Assembly (NCBI GenBank): GCA_001931875.2
Contig: MSJH02000482.1
Span: forward strand, 248,001 to 312,000
Reading direction: 5' to 3'
DNA from: Byssochlamys sp. IMV 00236
Taxonomy: Eukaryota; Ascomycota; Eurotiomycetes; Eurotiales; Thermoascaceae
Length of the DNA stretch: 64,000 nt
The position numbers and the translations under genes were made by a program. Numbering within the stretch: the first letter of the stretch is position 1; every line of letters begins with the position of its first letter. Under the pieces are notes generated by a model, which was not told where the DNA came from, did not search any database, and saw nothing but the letters and a program-made list of their open reading frames with translations. Below, piece by piece: positions 1 through 10,990 of this stretch.

Positions 1-667
1 AAGGGCGAGTGCGATGTTGGAAAGGAGTATGGCACTAGGATTCGAAAACAAACAGCAGTGAGACAGGCTTCATAAAAGGAAACCTTGACAAGATAAGTGA
101 GCAAGAACAACAATAGGCCGAAAGGACGAATCCTCTTACGCATTTAGAGTAAAGGCACCAAAGCCCTCGAGGCTGCGCGACAAATTAAGAAGTGAGCCTG
201 AAAATAAACCGCGCATATGAGCCTATAATTTTTTCGAACACACCCGCATGCTTTGTGTATCATTCCAGACAAATCCCGTGACTATGGCATCTAGTTGTAC
301 AGTACAAAGAATCTAGTCAATATCTAGGGGATTTCCCGACAACACTATTTTGAGTAGAAACTGGAAAAAATCAATATACATTTGATCTGACTTTTGGATT
401 ATTCCGTATTTTTTTACAAGCTGTGGTTAGGACGCTATTTTCTAGAACAGCCGGTTCACATCATCTAACAGGCACTATTCCGCCGTGTCTAGTAGTGACA
501 AATCCTAGTATGTACACAATGATAACATTCAGCTACTAATCCTAATTGAAATGATTGGGTATCACAATGTCCCTGGTGCTTTGTAATAGAAAGTTCAAGT
601 GCTAATCTCGCAACATCTGCAAAGGCATAATTGCATCCGATCTTGAGACCACTTACTGGCTTTCGCT
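1..667. other. Intergenic, no gene seen
   Basis: The left edge of the window, downstream (3') of the poly(A)-polymerase-like gene. It is moderately AT-rich, and the only reading frames are short and lack recognisable motifs. It probably contains the 3' untranslated region of that gene. Confidence 0.5.
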
Positions 668-2687
668 CTAATTTGCTGTCCCAAAGATCTTGTCGACCTT
701 TTTCCTTCTGTCCCAGATGATATCATTTGTGCTTTTGCGTTTGAAATATAATATCCTGTGTTGAGGAATAAACTCCTCGTCGGTAGGGTCGCCTTTCCAG
801 GAGTCAAGTGGTATCTCGAGTGCTCCAGAGAATCGATCGTCATATCCAACGATATAGTCCTTACGATCAAACTCGTGGTCCCAAGTGAGTCGGTTAAGGA
901 CATCTGCGCGAGATGGTCAGAGATATAGCTATGTTTCAACGGGAGAATTCATACCTGCTGCGGGACGAAGCTTCCTGGGAGCGTCGTTTTTCACTGGATC
1001 CTTCATAGCTTCATTGCCTGTTTCTTTCTCCATATTCTCCAAAGGACCAGACATTCCGATACTGTCAGGTATGAAGTATTTTTCTGATTCTCCAGGGACT
1101 CCCTCTCCATCAGAAAACACTTCCGCGATTTCCTCTCTTCCGACAACGGAGATGCTGACCCATCCTGTTGTAGGATCGAATATGCCATCTCGACACAAGG
1201 ATTCGACTAGCGTATCACATTCACTCCTTATGCTGTTCTTGGAAGGGTTTAGGTCTTCAGGAGCGCCGTTGTATTCGATGCCCATGAGATAGAAGAACTC
1301 CTCCGCCTCTGCACTTTTCAGGCGATCACGTAGACGATAAGGCCATGCAAATGCCAGGCTTCCAGAACGTGCCAGTGAGTACCTGAAGTTTGATTCGATG
1401 AGTTTTCTGAACAAAGAGGCAAAATGAGTTCCCATCAAGTTCAGAAAATGAACCCTGCTGGCCACATTAGAACCCCAGTATCGCATTTCGAAGCGAACAA
1501 AGACACTAAACCGCTGGACGAATTGTGCTCCAGTGAAAGAAAATGTGTCTTTCTCTTCAGGAAGTCCGTGTAGTCCTAGAAGGCCTTGCCAGTCTACCTC
1601 CGAATCTCCGGTTAGATTTGCAGCACGAGTGAACTCTCTCAGAATCAGTTCCAGAGAGTTCTTTGAAATTAGTGACGCAGCATTCCTCCAGGGTGGAAAG
1701 AGATTGCATATGAAAACAGGAGTGCGATGACGGCTGTGAGGATTGATGTCCTTGGTACCATGTTCCGGATCGACGATGATCTCTTTGTCCCAATCTAGTT
1801 GACTGTAGTGGGCAAAGAACGTGTTGAGTACTGAGGATAACGGCTCTTCTTCGCAATGGCGCGTCTTCCAAAGATGGTTCAGGAGAAGCAAAATCTGTTC
1901 GCGGCTGAGGTAACCGAGTTGCTCAGAGTATATGCCACGATAACGTGCCCACAAGTGGAGTAGATGATATACAATCTTGAATTTCTCCAGGTTTGGGACC
2001 GAGTCGTGGATGTACCGTATGTCCTTGCAGGCATTTAAAGCCCTCATTGTGTCACTCGATAACGTCGGTTCATCAGCAGTATTGTATAAAAGCTCATTCC
2101 ATCTTGGAAACACGGGGAGTTAGATTATTCTACCGATCTAGACCAGACAAGGTAACTCACCTGCTCATTCCATATGGGGCCAGAAAACAAAAATGAAGCC
2201 CTATGCGCAAGCCTCGCCAGCTGACATGGAACATTTCATTTCTTTCGTTCTCTGGGTCGGCAGATTTCTTTAGAATGATGATCTTCTCGTCTCCTTCGAC
2301 TGACCGAAGTCTATGCTCTGCTAGGCTGAAGAATGACGATTTGCTTATGGAGCCAAAGCACACGCAAGACATCGGGTCGGTGGGTTTCCATGTCCCAAAC
2401 CCATGAGATCCGACTCTCACCAGTAGTAGATGTCTCTCCTCTGAGAAAGACTGATAGCCATATAGCGTTCCATTGTTTCCAAATGTTCGCACCTCGCAGG
2501 AAGGACCGAGAATAAGCTGGCTAAAGGCGCCAAATAGCTTCTCTTGATTCTCAAACTGCTCCTGAGATGGCAATTCCTCGTGACTAAGCAAAAGCGCCTT
2601 AACTGTGCTTATCTGATCGAGTTCAGCATTTGCGCTGTTGTTTGGATCCACGCCCTGTGCTGTATCTCCAGCTTCATTGAGCGCCAT
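668..2687 (-). CDS. Poly(A) polymerase-like protein with MJ1316 domain, probable pseudoenzyme
   Basis: Three exons (2687-2161, 2102-955, 903-668) joined by GTGAGT..CAAG and GTATGA..GCAG introns give 636 aa. The order is a nucleotidyltransferase fold starting at the 'GSHGFGTW' helical-turn motif, a PAP-like central helical domain ('LWARYRGIYSEQLGYL', residues about 210-400), and a C-terminal MJ1316 (DUF504) RNA-end-recognition domain ('DRFSGALEIPLDSW', 'IPQHRILYFKRKS'). The family is known for RNA nucleotidyl transfer and RNA end handling. The three catalytic Asp positions read P, S and G here ('TDPMSC' and 'LRIGLHF'), so catalysis is unlikely. The frame stays open upstream through a TTG at 2738 to a good acceptor-like tract ending near 2753. 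Larger fungal relatives, as I recall them, carry extra N-terminal RNA-ligase-like and EEP-type domains that I do not see here. This gene may therefore be 5'-truncated; I used the first ATG. Confidence 0.75.
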
Positions 2688-3411
2688 GACTAAAGATAGG
2701 CAGATTCCTGATGTCGATGAGCGTATGGTGCGAGGCAAAAAGGATGAACTAAAACGAGAAAGACCGGAAAAGAAAGTGAAGAGGGATAGAATATATGAAA
2801 AAGGATTTATTCAGGTATTTGTATTATTTAGATGATCACCTTGAAAGTTCAAGCTCTCCGCCTTCATTTTTATTTGGGGAGGGCACCGTGGGCTAAGTAA
2901 CTACCTGTACCTAGGTAAGTTAGGTAGGTACCTAGCACAGCCCGTGGCTACGATGGATCCCCGCATGAGAATGCTACTAACTACCCTTAGCTCGATATGT
3001 TTCAGATAGATGAAAGTCATATAGTGTAGATGACTCGACGTGCATGGAATTCTATGGTCGAAAAAAACTTTGCTGTATTACCTTCTCAGCTCGGATAAGT
3101 TCATGTTGCAGCCTAGACGATCGACGATCTAGTTAAGACTTAGCGGCCCTTGTTGACTCACTTGTTAGTATACAGCCACTGCGGGCCATTTTAACCCGGC
3201 GGCCAATGCAGATTGGCTTTTTCCTGAGTAACTATTTGTGAGTTGGTAATTATTACTAACTGTGACTCTACTTCGATGAACAATCTCTACTGGCAATCAT
3301 GACGGTAATAACTACGGAGTTGTTATTGTGAGTAGGTTGTTTCTCAGTGGGTCCCACACTACTGTTGCTTCAATCCATAACAACTGTTCAAAGAATGTTA
3401 ATATAAGGATA

Positions 3412-3450
3412 TGATGAAACAGCCTGATGAAACAGCCTGATGAAACAGCC
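3412..3450. repeat. Three tandem copies of a 13-bp unit
   Basis: The unit TGATGAAACAGCC occurs three times without mismatch, followed by TGA. It lies in non-coding DNA between the PAP-like gene and the ankyrin remnant. Each junction reads CTGATGA, resembling box D followed by box C of C/D snoRNAs, but the spacing is too short for a snoRNA. Confidence 0.9.
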
Positions 3451-3579
3451 TGAAAGCGACTTATTTTTCCGTTGGAGACCTGAGACACCAATCTTCTTGG
3501 ACGTATGTGTAATGGCTAAACGATAGGTGATTTGTATAGTATGGAGAATGTAACCCCCATGATCTAGAATACTGAAATT

Positions 3580-3873
3580 CTATCTATCATCTATAAAATC
3601 TATATGAACCATGCATAGTATTAATTTTAAACGCCATGATCTCATTGCAGGGTATATGAACGCCGTTGTCGCCGATATGGAGGACAGATATGCAGCTGGA
3701 ATCGATCGATTGCCAATAATTGTAGCACCTCGCTGAATCAGAAAGCGTGCAAGCAGAACTTTTCCAGTTCGAAAGAGTCGACATGAAGCGAGTATATGCA
3801 AAATAGTCAGATAATGACCACCAATGGCCAGATGATCGGGATAACCTCGAGGCCGAATCGTCGAACGAATCAA
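3580..3873 (-). pseudogene. Possible ankyrin-repeat remnant
   Basis: A 97-codon minus-strand frame contains one ankyrin-like stretch: 'LTILHILAS' (cf. the T-LH-A helix) followed by 'ARFLIQRGATI' (cf. the LL-x-x-GA helix). A second minus-strand frame over the same DNA (3784-3587) continues with 'HIGDNGVHIPCN', as if one frameshift separates two repeat halves. There is no start context, intron or flanking repeat set. I read it as a decayed fragment, but it could be chance similarity. Confidence 0.28.
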
Positions 3874-3970
3874 CTCAATTAAACAACGACTCCGGCATCT
3901 GGAAGAATCGAAAATAGCCTATTGCAACTATGGTTCACTACTAAGCACTTGCCGCTCCGTACGAAGGCAC

Positions 3971-5612
3971 TTAGGCAGGTTCCGTATTCACGGTGTTAGA
4001 GCCAGTGGCTTCCTTCGAATCGGGAATTGTCGCCTTCTCTGCAGTTTGACCATTGGTCTGATTGGCCTTTTCAATGTCCTTTTTCTTCAGTTGCATAGCT
4101 CCGTTTTCTATGGCCTCTTCAGGGAGCGGCCGGATGTGTGGTTGGCAGACCCACCAGGGTCTTCCATACTTTGCAATAGTAGCCTTGGAACCAGTCAAGC
4201 CTTCTGCGGTGGTTTGTTCGAATCGTTCCGGGAATTGTTCATATTCTTGGAGACCACTCTTCACAGCTTCCTCCACAAGAGAAAGGACATTCTCAAATGC
4301 TGCAATGTCACCGGCGCGAGATCGGGCCAGAGCATCTCTGACATGTGTGTGTTTCGAGACTAGTGGCCGCAAAAGCTGGAACAGATGTCCTTGCATTCCA
4401 ACTAGACTTGGTGAGGGGGCTCTCTTATTTTTCTGTTTCTTTTGTTTCTTCTTTGGTGGCCCTTCTTCATCTTTTCCGTCCGCCTTTTCCGTTGCTGGCT
4501 CATCATGCTGCTCTGTAGGATCACCTGGAATATAAAGAGGCTTCCGCTCGGGGACAGGTGCACCTAGGACGTATTGATGAATAATGTCCATATATCTGCG
4601 TAAAATGGCGTCCACTCGGTAGCCCCCTCTACCGTCTCTGCCTCTCCAGTATTCTCTACCTTCGCTACCAACTGGTGGAGGAGTGCTGAAGATAGTCGGA
4701 TCCGAGAGATTGCCTTCAGCGCTCATAACACCATCTGCGCCCGTGGCCTCCAGACAACTGCTTAGATCGTCATGATTAAGGACATTCCCGTTGGCAAAAA
4801 TAACCGTCTCAGGTGGGAGGTTATCCCTCAGGTACCGGATATAACTCCAATCTGCCAAACCAGTATTGTGGCCCTTTTGCTCTCTGCGTCGTCCATGAAC
4901 CGTGATTATGCTCGCACCAGCGGAAAGGATCATTTTTGCATACTCCAATGTCTTTTCCTTTGTCTCCTGAATACGGAATTTAGCGGTTACTGGAACTGGC
5001 AATTCCGTATGCAGCCTGTTAATCAACTTGTAAATGAGATCCCAGTCTTCTTGTAGAAAGGCTCCATAGTGGCCCTTCTTTGCAATGCCTTGCGGACACC
5101 CGAGATTCAGGTCAACCGCATCGCAGTATGGAGCAACATGGCGTGCAGCTTCAAGAAGGTCATCTGGGTCATTTGCGCAGAACTGAACAATAAGAGGGCG
5201 ATCTATGGCCGGATTTCCGTCAAGATATGGGGAATCGTCGTCGCCTCCAAGAACAGAGCGGGTGGGCTGGAAGTATTGCGCACGGAAACCAGGTGTCTCT
5301 CGAAAAAGGCGCGCATGAAACATGGGTGAATAGGCAAGTATACCCTTGGCCTCTTCCGGCTTCATAAAAGATCGAGTGAGCATGCGCCACGCCTACAGAT
5401 GTCAGAAATGTATACACGCGATTCTCTTTGACATGCCAACTCACAAATTCAGATCTGTCGACCATAGGAGCCACAATATATTTGGGACTTCCCAGGCTCT
5501 GGTAGAATTCTCTCCCCAAAAGTTTCTTGGGAGGCGTACTAGTAGGGTTCACTCCATTGTTTGTCAAGGCGACGCCATCTTGCGGCACCGGAGACTTTTC
5601 GGGCACAGCCAT
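3971..5612 (-). CDS. dus1: tRNA-dihydrouridine(16/17) synthase Dus1
   Basis: Two exons (5612-5445 and 5392-3971) joined by a GTGAGT..CTGTAG intron give 529 aa. Dus1 is an FMN enzyme that reduces uridine 16/17 in the D-loop of tRNAs using NADPH. The signature starts at 'SPKYIVAPMVDRSEF', continues across the splice as 'AWRMLTRSF', and includes the 'LNLGCPQGIAKKGHYGAFL' active-site loop with catalytic Cys at about 155 and the phosphate-binding 'FANGNV'. The C-terminal half carries a charged nuclear-localisation-like stretch (PPKKKQKKQKNK). I chose the ATG at 5612 because conserved sequence begins about 30 residues later. The frame is open to 5807, so a longer N-terminus is possible. The gene is divergent from the WD-repeat gene to its right. 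Confidence 0.93.
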
Positions 5613-6229
5613 TTTGGCGGAGATTTTGCGCCCCGAACTCTGGAAAAAGCGGCCCCAGTAAGGGGCGAGGAATCGCAGGAGCCCTATGTTGGTAGGACAA
5701 GAAGAAGGACTGCAGACCTGCCGTGGATTCGAAGAGCCGGATTCTTGTAAAAAAATATTGCGGCAAATCTGGGGATACCCCGGCGTGGATTGTCTTTTCC
5801 ATGCCACCGGATTAATGTAATCCCGTCTTATCTTATCGGATCGTCAGTTCAAAGCTTGTCCTCTGAAAGAGACATAATAGAATAGCATTTACATACATTA
5901 TCAAAACAAATTGATACCTGACAAAGAAAATTCAGTCAATAATAGATTAAGAGTAACTTACTTTTGACAAAAGGTCCAATGAATTCTCAAGATCCAAAAG
6001 CATAGGTGACTGACCTAACTAGTTATAGCATACAATATGTTACGTAATCAATATGAGCGATGAAAATAACTACAAGTTGTTAGGGCGCCTTGCAGTAGAC
6101 CTGCTAGTCAGTAGTAGCTACACTGTGCCATCGTTACAGGGCGCCCATAATCGATGTGTATGCTTCTCTGAATTGACCAATAGATCACTACTGAACTCGA
6201 ATGCGTTCCTCGAAACAGAGATCCTGAAC
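5613..6229. other. Divergent promoter region of dus1 and the WRAP73-like gene
   Basis: About 600 bp between two divergently transcribed genes. It has no recognisable coding sequence apart from the possible N-terminal extension of Dus1 up to 5807. Confidence 0.5.
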
Positions 6230-7818
6230 ATGGCTTTGAGTGGGATTGGTGGTAATTCTCCCTGACTCCTTTTCCTGACCACCTTGGGTAGCATTTCTAA
6301 AGAACGTAGTTGCAGGGATATTTCCGACGGCATTGTCATTAAATGGAGAGTATGCTGTCCGGCTAGTGGGAAGAGAGCTGGTCATCCATGCTGCTTCCGG
6401 TGTCAGTGGGACACCAATACTGGGGATCATCAAATTGAAAGAGCACATAGCATCGCAATTGAAGCTTTTCCGATTCTTCAATGTGTCTAATGTCACACAT
6501 GAAACTGACGACGAAGTCGACACTATGCCCTACCAACGATTACTCTGCGCAACTGACACTCACATCTCAGTGTGGCAATTGCACCCGTTAGAATGGCTCG
6601 CTGACATTGATAATGTTGAACCGGCCTTGACGTATGCTGATTTTGGAAGTGACGTGGATGAGGTCGTTGTCGGTCACTCATGGAACACGAAAATAACCAT
6701 TTTCAATCTCAGAGTGGGACGCAGTCAGATAATAAAATCGTCGAAACTCTCCAACACAAACGGTTATGGATACAGACCACGCACAAACCAGCTCGCTATT
6801 CTGCTTAAACCAGAAGTCAATGATCTATTGACAATACACGAGCCTAGAACATACGAGCTTATTACGCGTGTGACACTACCAACAACAGATGCCCAAGGTC
6901 TGAAATGGAGCCCAGACGGCAGATGGATAGCTGTCTGGGAAGCTGCCAGTGCCGGAACTAAGGTCTTAATATACACGCCTGAGGGACAGCTGTTTAGGAC
7001 TTATTGCGGGCCACCTGGGTACGATAGTACTTATGATTTGGGTGTTAGAACTATAGAATGGAGCTCTGCCAGACACCCTATGCCCGTCTCAGACTATCTA
7101 GCAGTTGGGAAGTTTGATGGTAGTGTAGATATCTTGAATAGCAAGACGGTGAGTAATCTTCACGTGCTACGAAGATGCCTGGACTGACAAAGTATAGTTC
7201 TCTTGCTCAGTCTCACTTTCCCACAACTCTCCAATAGACGACTCGTCTCCTAATGTGTGGAGGGAAACCTATACAAACTCGGGCGAGCTTGAATATGTCG
7301 ATGGTTCGGACTCGGCCGCGTTCAGTGTAGCAACCGACTCGTCAGGACATCCACGGGGCATCTCAATGCTTTCTTTCAGCACTGATGGTGACCTTCTGGC
7401 CACTGTGGACCAGTCTCGGCCAAGTGTCGTCTGGATCTGGTCCCTAGGAACAGCTGCGAGCTTGAAGTGTGTACTTGTCCACGAAGACCCCGTTAGGCAG
7501 CTATCATGGCATCCGACGGAGGCAGAGCTTACCATCATTAGCAGTAACAGTACCATCCCCGCAGTTCACCTTTGGACAGTTGGCTCTGATCCAGTTATTG
7601 TACGGGTACCTGTTGCACAGAATGAGTCCGGGAAGTATGAAGTGACCCGGGTCCATTCAAGCGCCGGAGAAGGGTCTAAGCTATGGTTTACCACGCCTGA
7701 TGATTGTGTCCTCGGCTCGGTGACGAGGGAGAACGGCCAAGCGCAGTTTAATGTACTGCATTCGGTGAAGGAAGCAACCAGCACAGCATATGTTGACGTC
7801 CAGACTGTCAGCCATTAG
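6230..7818 (+). CDS. WD-repeat protein of the WRAP73/Wdr8 family
   Basis: The main exons are 6316-7148 and 7198-7818, joined by GTGAGT..AGTATAG in phase ('ILNSKT|FSCSV'). A short first exon (6230-6251, ATG at 6230, intron ending TTGCAG at 6315) would give 491 aa; this exon is a guess because its donor GTAATT is weak. Recognisable parts are 'SLNGEYAVRLVGRELVI', 'LCATDTHISVWQL', 'LKWSPDGRWIAVWEAASAG', 'LAVGKFDGSVDIL' and 'MLSFSTDGDLLATVD'. They match the irregular beta-propeller of human WRAP73 and fission-yeast Wdr8. Wdr8 works with Msd1 at spindle pole bodies to anchor microtubule minus ends. That function is from the family, not visible in the sequence. No upstream ATG in frame is better than 6230. 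Confidence 0.8.
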
Positions 7819-8436
7819 AATCTATCTTCTACGAATGTTCTTGTTCTGTCTACTGCGAGGGCTGGTCCTCTGGAACGGAATGGTTTCAACCTGGGTGGCG
7901 TTGAAGGCGCTTATTTGGCGATGGCGGATGCGAAGAGGCATCAACCATATTTCCTTTCCCGATCACGAACAATTGATTACGCAGTCATACAAGGTCTTCC
8001 ATCCTAATAGATCGTGACTACTTCTTGCAACTAGATTCGACAATTCATGCTCCAGTCAGCGCTATCTCCGTGAACAATCACTGAAGTGTACATATTCATG
8101 GTCCGCAAGGATATCTTAGTCAAGACTTCAATGCTCGAGCATGACTGAACGATGTATCTATTATTGCCCAAGCATACAGTCTTGAGAAACTCCGTCAGCC
8201 ATACTTCACAGCTTAACTGATACTATCTCTAGTGGTAAGAAGCTCGGAAGCAGCCAATCACGGCTATCGCCCAGAAAGTGGCCGCTAACCGAGCTCGATC
8301 CATCGAGAGACGAGGGTTTAGGGCTCGGGAAGCCGGATTAGTCATCCCCCACTCGAATTTCGCACTTGGCTGCCAAACTTCTAGCCGTCGCTTGAACGTC
8401 GTTCTCTCTTCTCGAACAACCACCACAACCGACAAA
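7819..8436. other. Intergenic, promoter of rps25
   Basis: Contains the 3' end of the WRAP73-like transcript and the leader of the ribosomal protein gene. The sequence just before the S25 start codon is pyrimidine/CA-rich (8401-8436), as is common for ribosomal-protein genes. No other gene is apparent; the open frame at 7790-8017 begins inside the WRAP73 coding region and lacks motifs. Confidence 0.5.
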
Positions 8437-9068
8437 ATGGTGAGTGCTAGCCATACCATCCCGAGATGTTCAAGATGTTAATATCGTTATCAATATAGGC
8501 GCCAGCAGCATCCACCGGTGGCAAGAAGCAGAAGAAGAAGTGGTCCAAGGGCAAGGGTACGCAACTCCCGTCATCCATATCCATATCCATCCATTATCAT
8601 CAGTCGCGCATCGACTTCACACAAAAAGAGGACCGGGATTCATCCGGGACAAAAATGCACCGCTATCGCAAATGAAGGGACGATATATGGCTGACATTTT
8701 GTTCTCTCTACAGTCAAGGACAAGGCCAACCACGCCGTTGTCCTCGACAAGACCACCTCCGAGAAGCTCTACAAGGACGTCCAGTCTTACCGTCTGATCA
8801 CCGTCGCCACCCTGGTCGACCGTCTGAAGATCAACGGAAGCCTTGCCCGTAAGGCTCTCGCCGACCTCGAGGAGAAGGGCCAGATCAAGAAGGTCGTTGG
8901 CCACTCGAAGATGAACATCTACAGTACGTCATCACCGATCCTCGGAAATCCACGATTATGGAGGCCATCGTCTCTATTCGGTGTTCCGTAGCGTGGAGAT
9001 TAGCGAGATTGCTAAGTACATATATATGCTAACTTCTTTCTCTAGCTCGTGCGGTCACCGCTGAGTAA
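8437..9068 (+). CDS. rps25: 40S ribosomal protein S25
   Basis: Four exons: 8437-8439 (only the ATG), 8499-8556, 8714-8923 and 9046-9068. The introns are GTGAGT..ATATAG, GTACGC..TACAG and GTACGT..TCTAG. The protein has the Lys-rich N-terminus 'GGKKQKKKWSKGK', then 'KANHAVVLDK' and the winged-helix core 'LITVATLVDRLKINGSLARKAL', ending 'RAVTAE'. Length 96 aa agrees with eukaryotic S25. The protein sits in the head of the small subunit near the E site and is needed by some IRES elements. A first exon holding only the start codon is a common arrangement in fungal ribosomal-protein genes. Confidence 0.97.
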
Positions 9069-9487
9069 ACGGTTTTCTTCGGTGTTTAGCGGTTTTTCCT
9101 TGTTACGAACAATATCCTCCGACGTCCGAAAAAATTATTGGGTGGGCGATTGATGGATACTAGGCTCGAAAGGCATAGTTCAAAGTGCTACGGATCACGA
9201 ATACTGGACATGTCAAATAGGATGAGGCTCGAATTGATCACAGTCCGCTTCGCCTAGCAAGGCTTCAAAACCATTCGCTTCGCCCAATAGGGCTGGATTC
9301 AAAAGAATTGAAATATATACGAAAGAAGAACTATATCTTCTTTGAACTCGATCCTCAACTGCCCGTAGATGCAAACTACACTTGGCTCTTTCTGATACAC
9401 ATGCACACAACTATTCAAAAAACGCCAGCCCATGTAGGATATGTACCTTTATAATGAAAAGGAAAGGGGAATCGGAGCTGTCCGATC
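9069..9487. other. Convergent 3' intergenic region
   Basis: Lies between the 3' ends of rps25 and the MAPR gene. The short imperfect repeat 'CGCTTCGCC(T/C)A' appears twice (about 9248 and 9279). No gene is seen. Confidence 0.5.
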
Positions 9488-10425
9488 TTATTGGTTCCTT
9501 TGTCTGCCCTTCGCCTGCTCTCCTCTCTTCGTCCTCGCCCGCTTTGCCGCTTCGCAAAGCTCCCTCTTCCCTTCTCCAGGTGCTTTAGGCGGTACATCGA
9601 TGACTTTCCCTACTTCGAAGTACTTCTTGTGATTCCGGAAAAAGTTCTCCCAATGCTGCACCTGTGCCTTGACCATCGCCTTAGCTTTCCTGACATCCTG
9701 CTCCCGCTGAAGCTTCCGCTCGCGACTGGACAGCTTCGCGTCCTCCTCGGGGTCGTCGATCGGGATGTACATCTCCTCCACGCCCTCGAGATCCGGAGTC
9801 AGATCCTCCTTGAAACAGCCCGTAACGAAAGCGCGTGTGGCATCGCGACCGGCGAAGAAGTTGTAGCTGCCGCCGGGTCCGTAGACGACAGGGTTTGCAG
9901 AGACATCGAAGATCGTGCCATTGACGGCAACGTAGATAGGCAAGGAAGTATCAGTGCCATTGTAGAGCGAGAGCTGCTCAGGGTTCAGGAGGACGGGTCC
10001 TCGCTAGAAAGTAGACGTTAGCATCAGTTGAGCGAGGAGCACGTTATATGAGTGCTGAATTCGAAGACGCTATTGCGCGACACCATGACTTCCAAGGGAC
10101 ATGATGGGCTCTCTGGGATATGCCATATGCAGAACAATCGAAGAAAAGCACTCATAAAAAAAGAGACAAACTGCAAGCTTACCAAGTAGCTAAGAACTAC
10201 TGGCCATCTCGTAAACCACGGCCGATAGCCCCATAGGAACGACTCGGACGATGTCACGAAGTACGACAGAGCGCACGATCCGACGACCAGCGTGACTATG
10301 ACACGGATCACATCCAAAAGACTGATACCTCCTTCGCTGTCCTTATCTCCCCTCTTGGCTTTCGGCACGCTGGTCGATTCTGCTTTCGAATCGCGCGGGA
10401 CGGGCCTTTGGCGCAGCTCCGACAT
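9488..10425 (-). CDS. Membrane-anchored MAPR (cytochrome b5-like haem-binding) protein
   Basis: Two exons (10425-10183, 10003-9488) joined by a 179-nt intron, GTAAGC..GATGCTAAC..TTTCTAG, give 252 aa. Residues about 32-56 ('LLDVIRVIVTLVVGSCALSY') form one N-terminal membrane anchor. After the splice comes the MAPR core: 'RGPVLLNPEQLSLYNG', 'IYVAVNGTIFDVS', 'VYGPGGSYNFFAGRDATRAF'. The C-terminal part ends with 'WENFFRNHKKYFEVGKV' and a basic tail, resembling neuferricin/MAPR proteins more than the short Dap1. Family members bind haem, and Dap1 activates Erg11-type P450s in the ER. Whether this protein does so is inference. The in-frame GTG at 10431 is not used because ATG follows two codons later. 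Confidence 0.88.
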
Positions 10426-10708
10426 GATCACAATTGGCGCGCTGGCCTTCTCGGAGCTTCTAATCGCGGGATTTTCGAAGCGTACTATGTCAGAAAGCGA
10501 TTTCCATCAGAAGGTGGGCTGTAGTTATATATAGGTAGCTAGGTAGGTAATGATCAATTATTATCAGATGTTAGATGATCCATAAACAGCTAGCTCCTTC
10601 AATCTGACTGCTCATCTGACTAATCAGTTTCTCATTTGCGACCACCAAAACTAGCTAACTACTCCGTACTTAGTCTTCGTAGACCTATCCTTGGCCAAGA
10701 GCATAAAC

Positions 10709-10990
10709 ATGGAGAAGAAGGTCTTCGAAAAGTTCGATGGCACCCATGTCACGGAGGATATGCTCCAAGAAGCGTCCAAACTATTCTCTGAAAATTATGG
10801 CGTTTGGAGTGAGCACGCTGAAAAGCTGATGGGCAAGTTTGCGAAAGCCGGTACGGAAAATCGAGAACATAGAGCGAAATATCTTCTATTACGCTTCGCG
10901 ATGAAATCATACCAACGGCCAGTTCAGCGACGAGGGGTTCATGGCAGAGTACATGGACAAATGCAAGATTGTATAGACACTGTGTCTTAA
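10709..10990 (+). pseudogene. Truncated GNAT N-acetyltransferase fragment
   Basis: The ATG at 10709 opens a typical N-terminus of fungal GNAT acetyltransferases ('HVTEDMLQEASKLFSENYGVW', then 'GKFAKAG'). The usual next part (a K-x-S-x-x-R-L-R type segment and the acetyl-CoA core) is missing. The frame continues into unrelated residues and stops at 10990 (93 codons). In another frame, 10893-10931 reads 'ASR*NHTNGQFS', resembling the 'ATRWxYNGxQ' strand found further inside these enzymes with its Trp codon now TGA. That points to an internal deletion, frameshift and stop. It lies at the left edge of the fragment-rich block. Confidence 0.5.

Larger units (their letters stand above)
2688..3970. 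other. Intergenic with Eurotiales-type palindromes and a tandem repeat
   Basis: No intact gene. It holds a TACCTAGGTA palindrome at 2908-2917 followed by TAGG repeats, a 13-bp triplication at 3412-3450 and an ankyrin-like remnant at 3580-3873, listed separately. The TACGGAGT octamer (3313-3320) recurs elsewhere in the window. Confidence 0.5.

Noticed and set aside
2738..2739. TTG at 2738 as translation start of the PAP-like protein
   Set aside because: Non-ATG starts are rare in fungi. An in-frame ATG lies at 2687, before all conserved motifs. The open frame may instead continue from an upstream exon.
3405..3455. Box C/D snoRNA signature (TGATGA and CTGA)
   Set aside because: The motifs arise from a 13-bp tandem repeat and are spaced only a few bases apart, too short for a C/D snoRNA, and there is no terminal stem.
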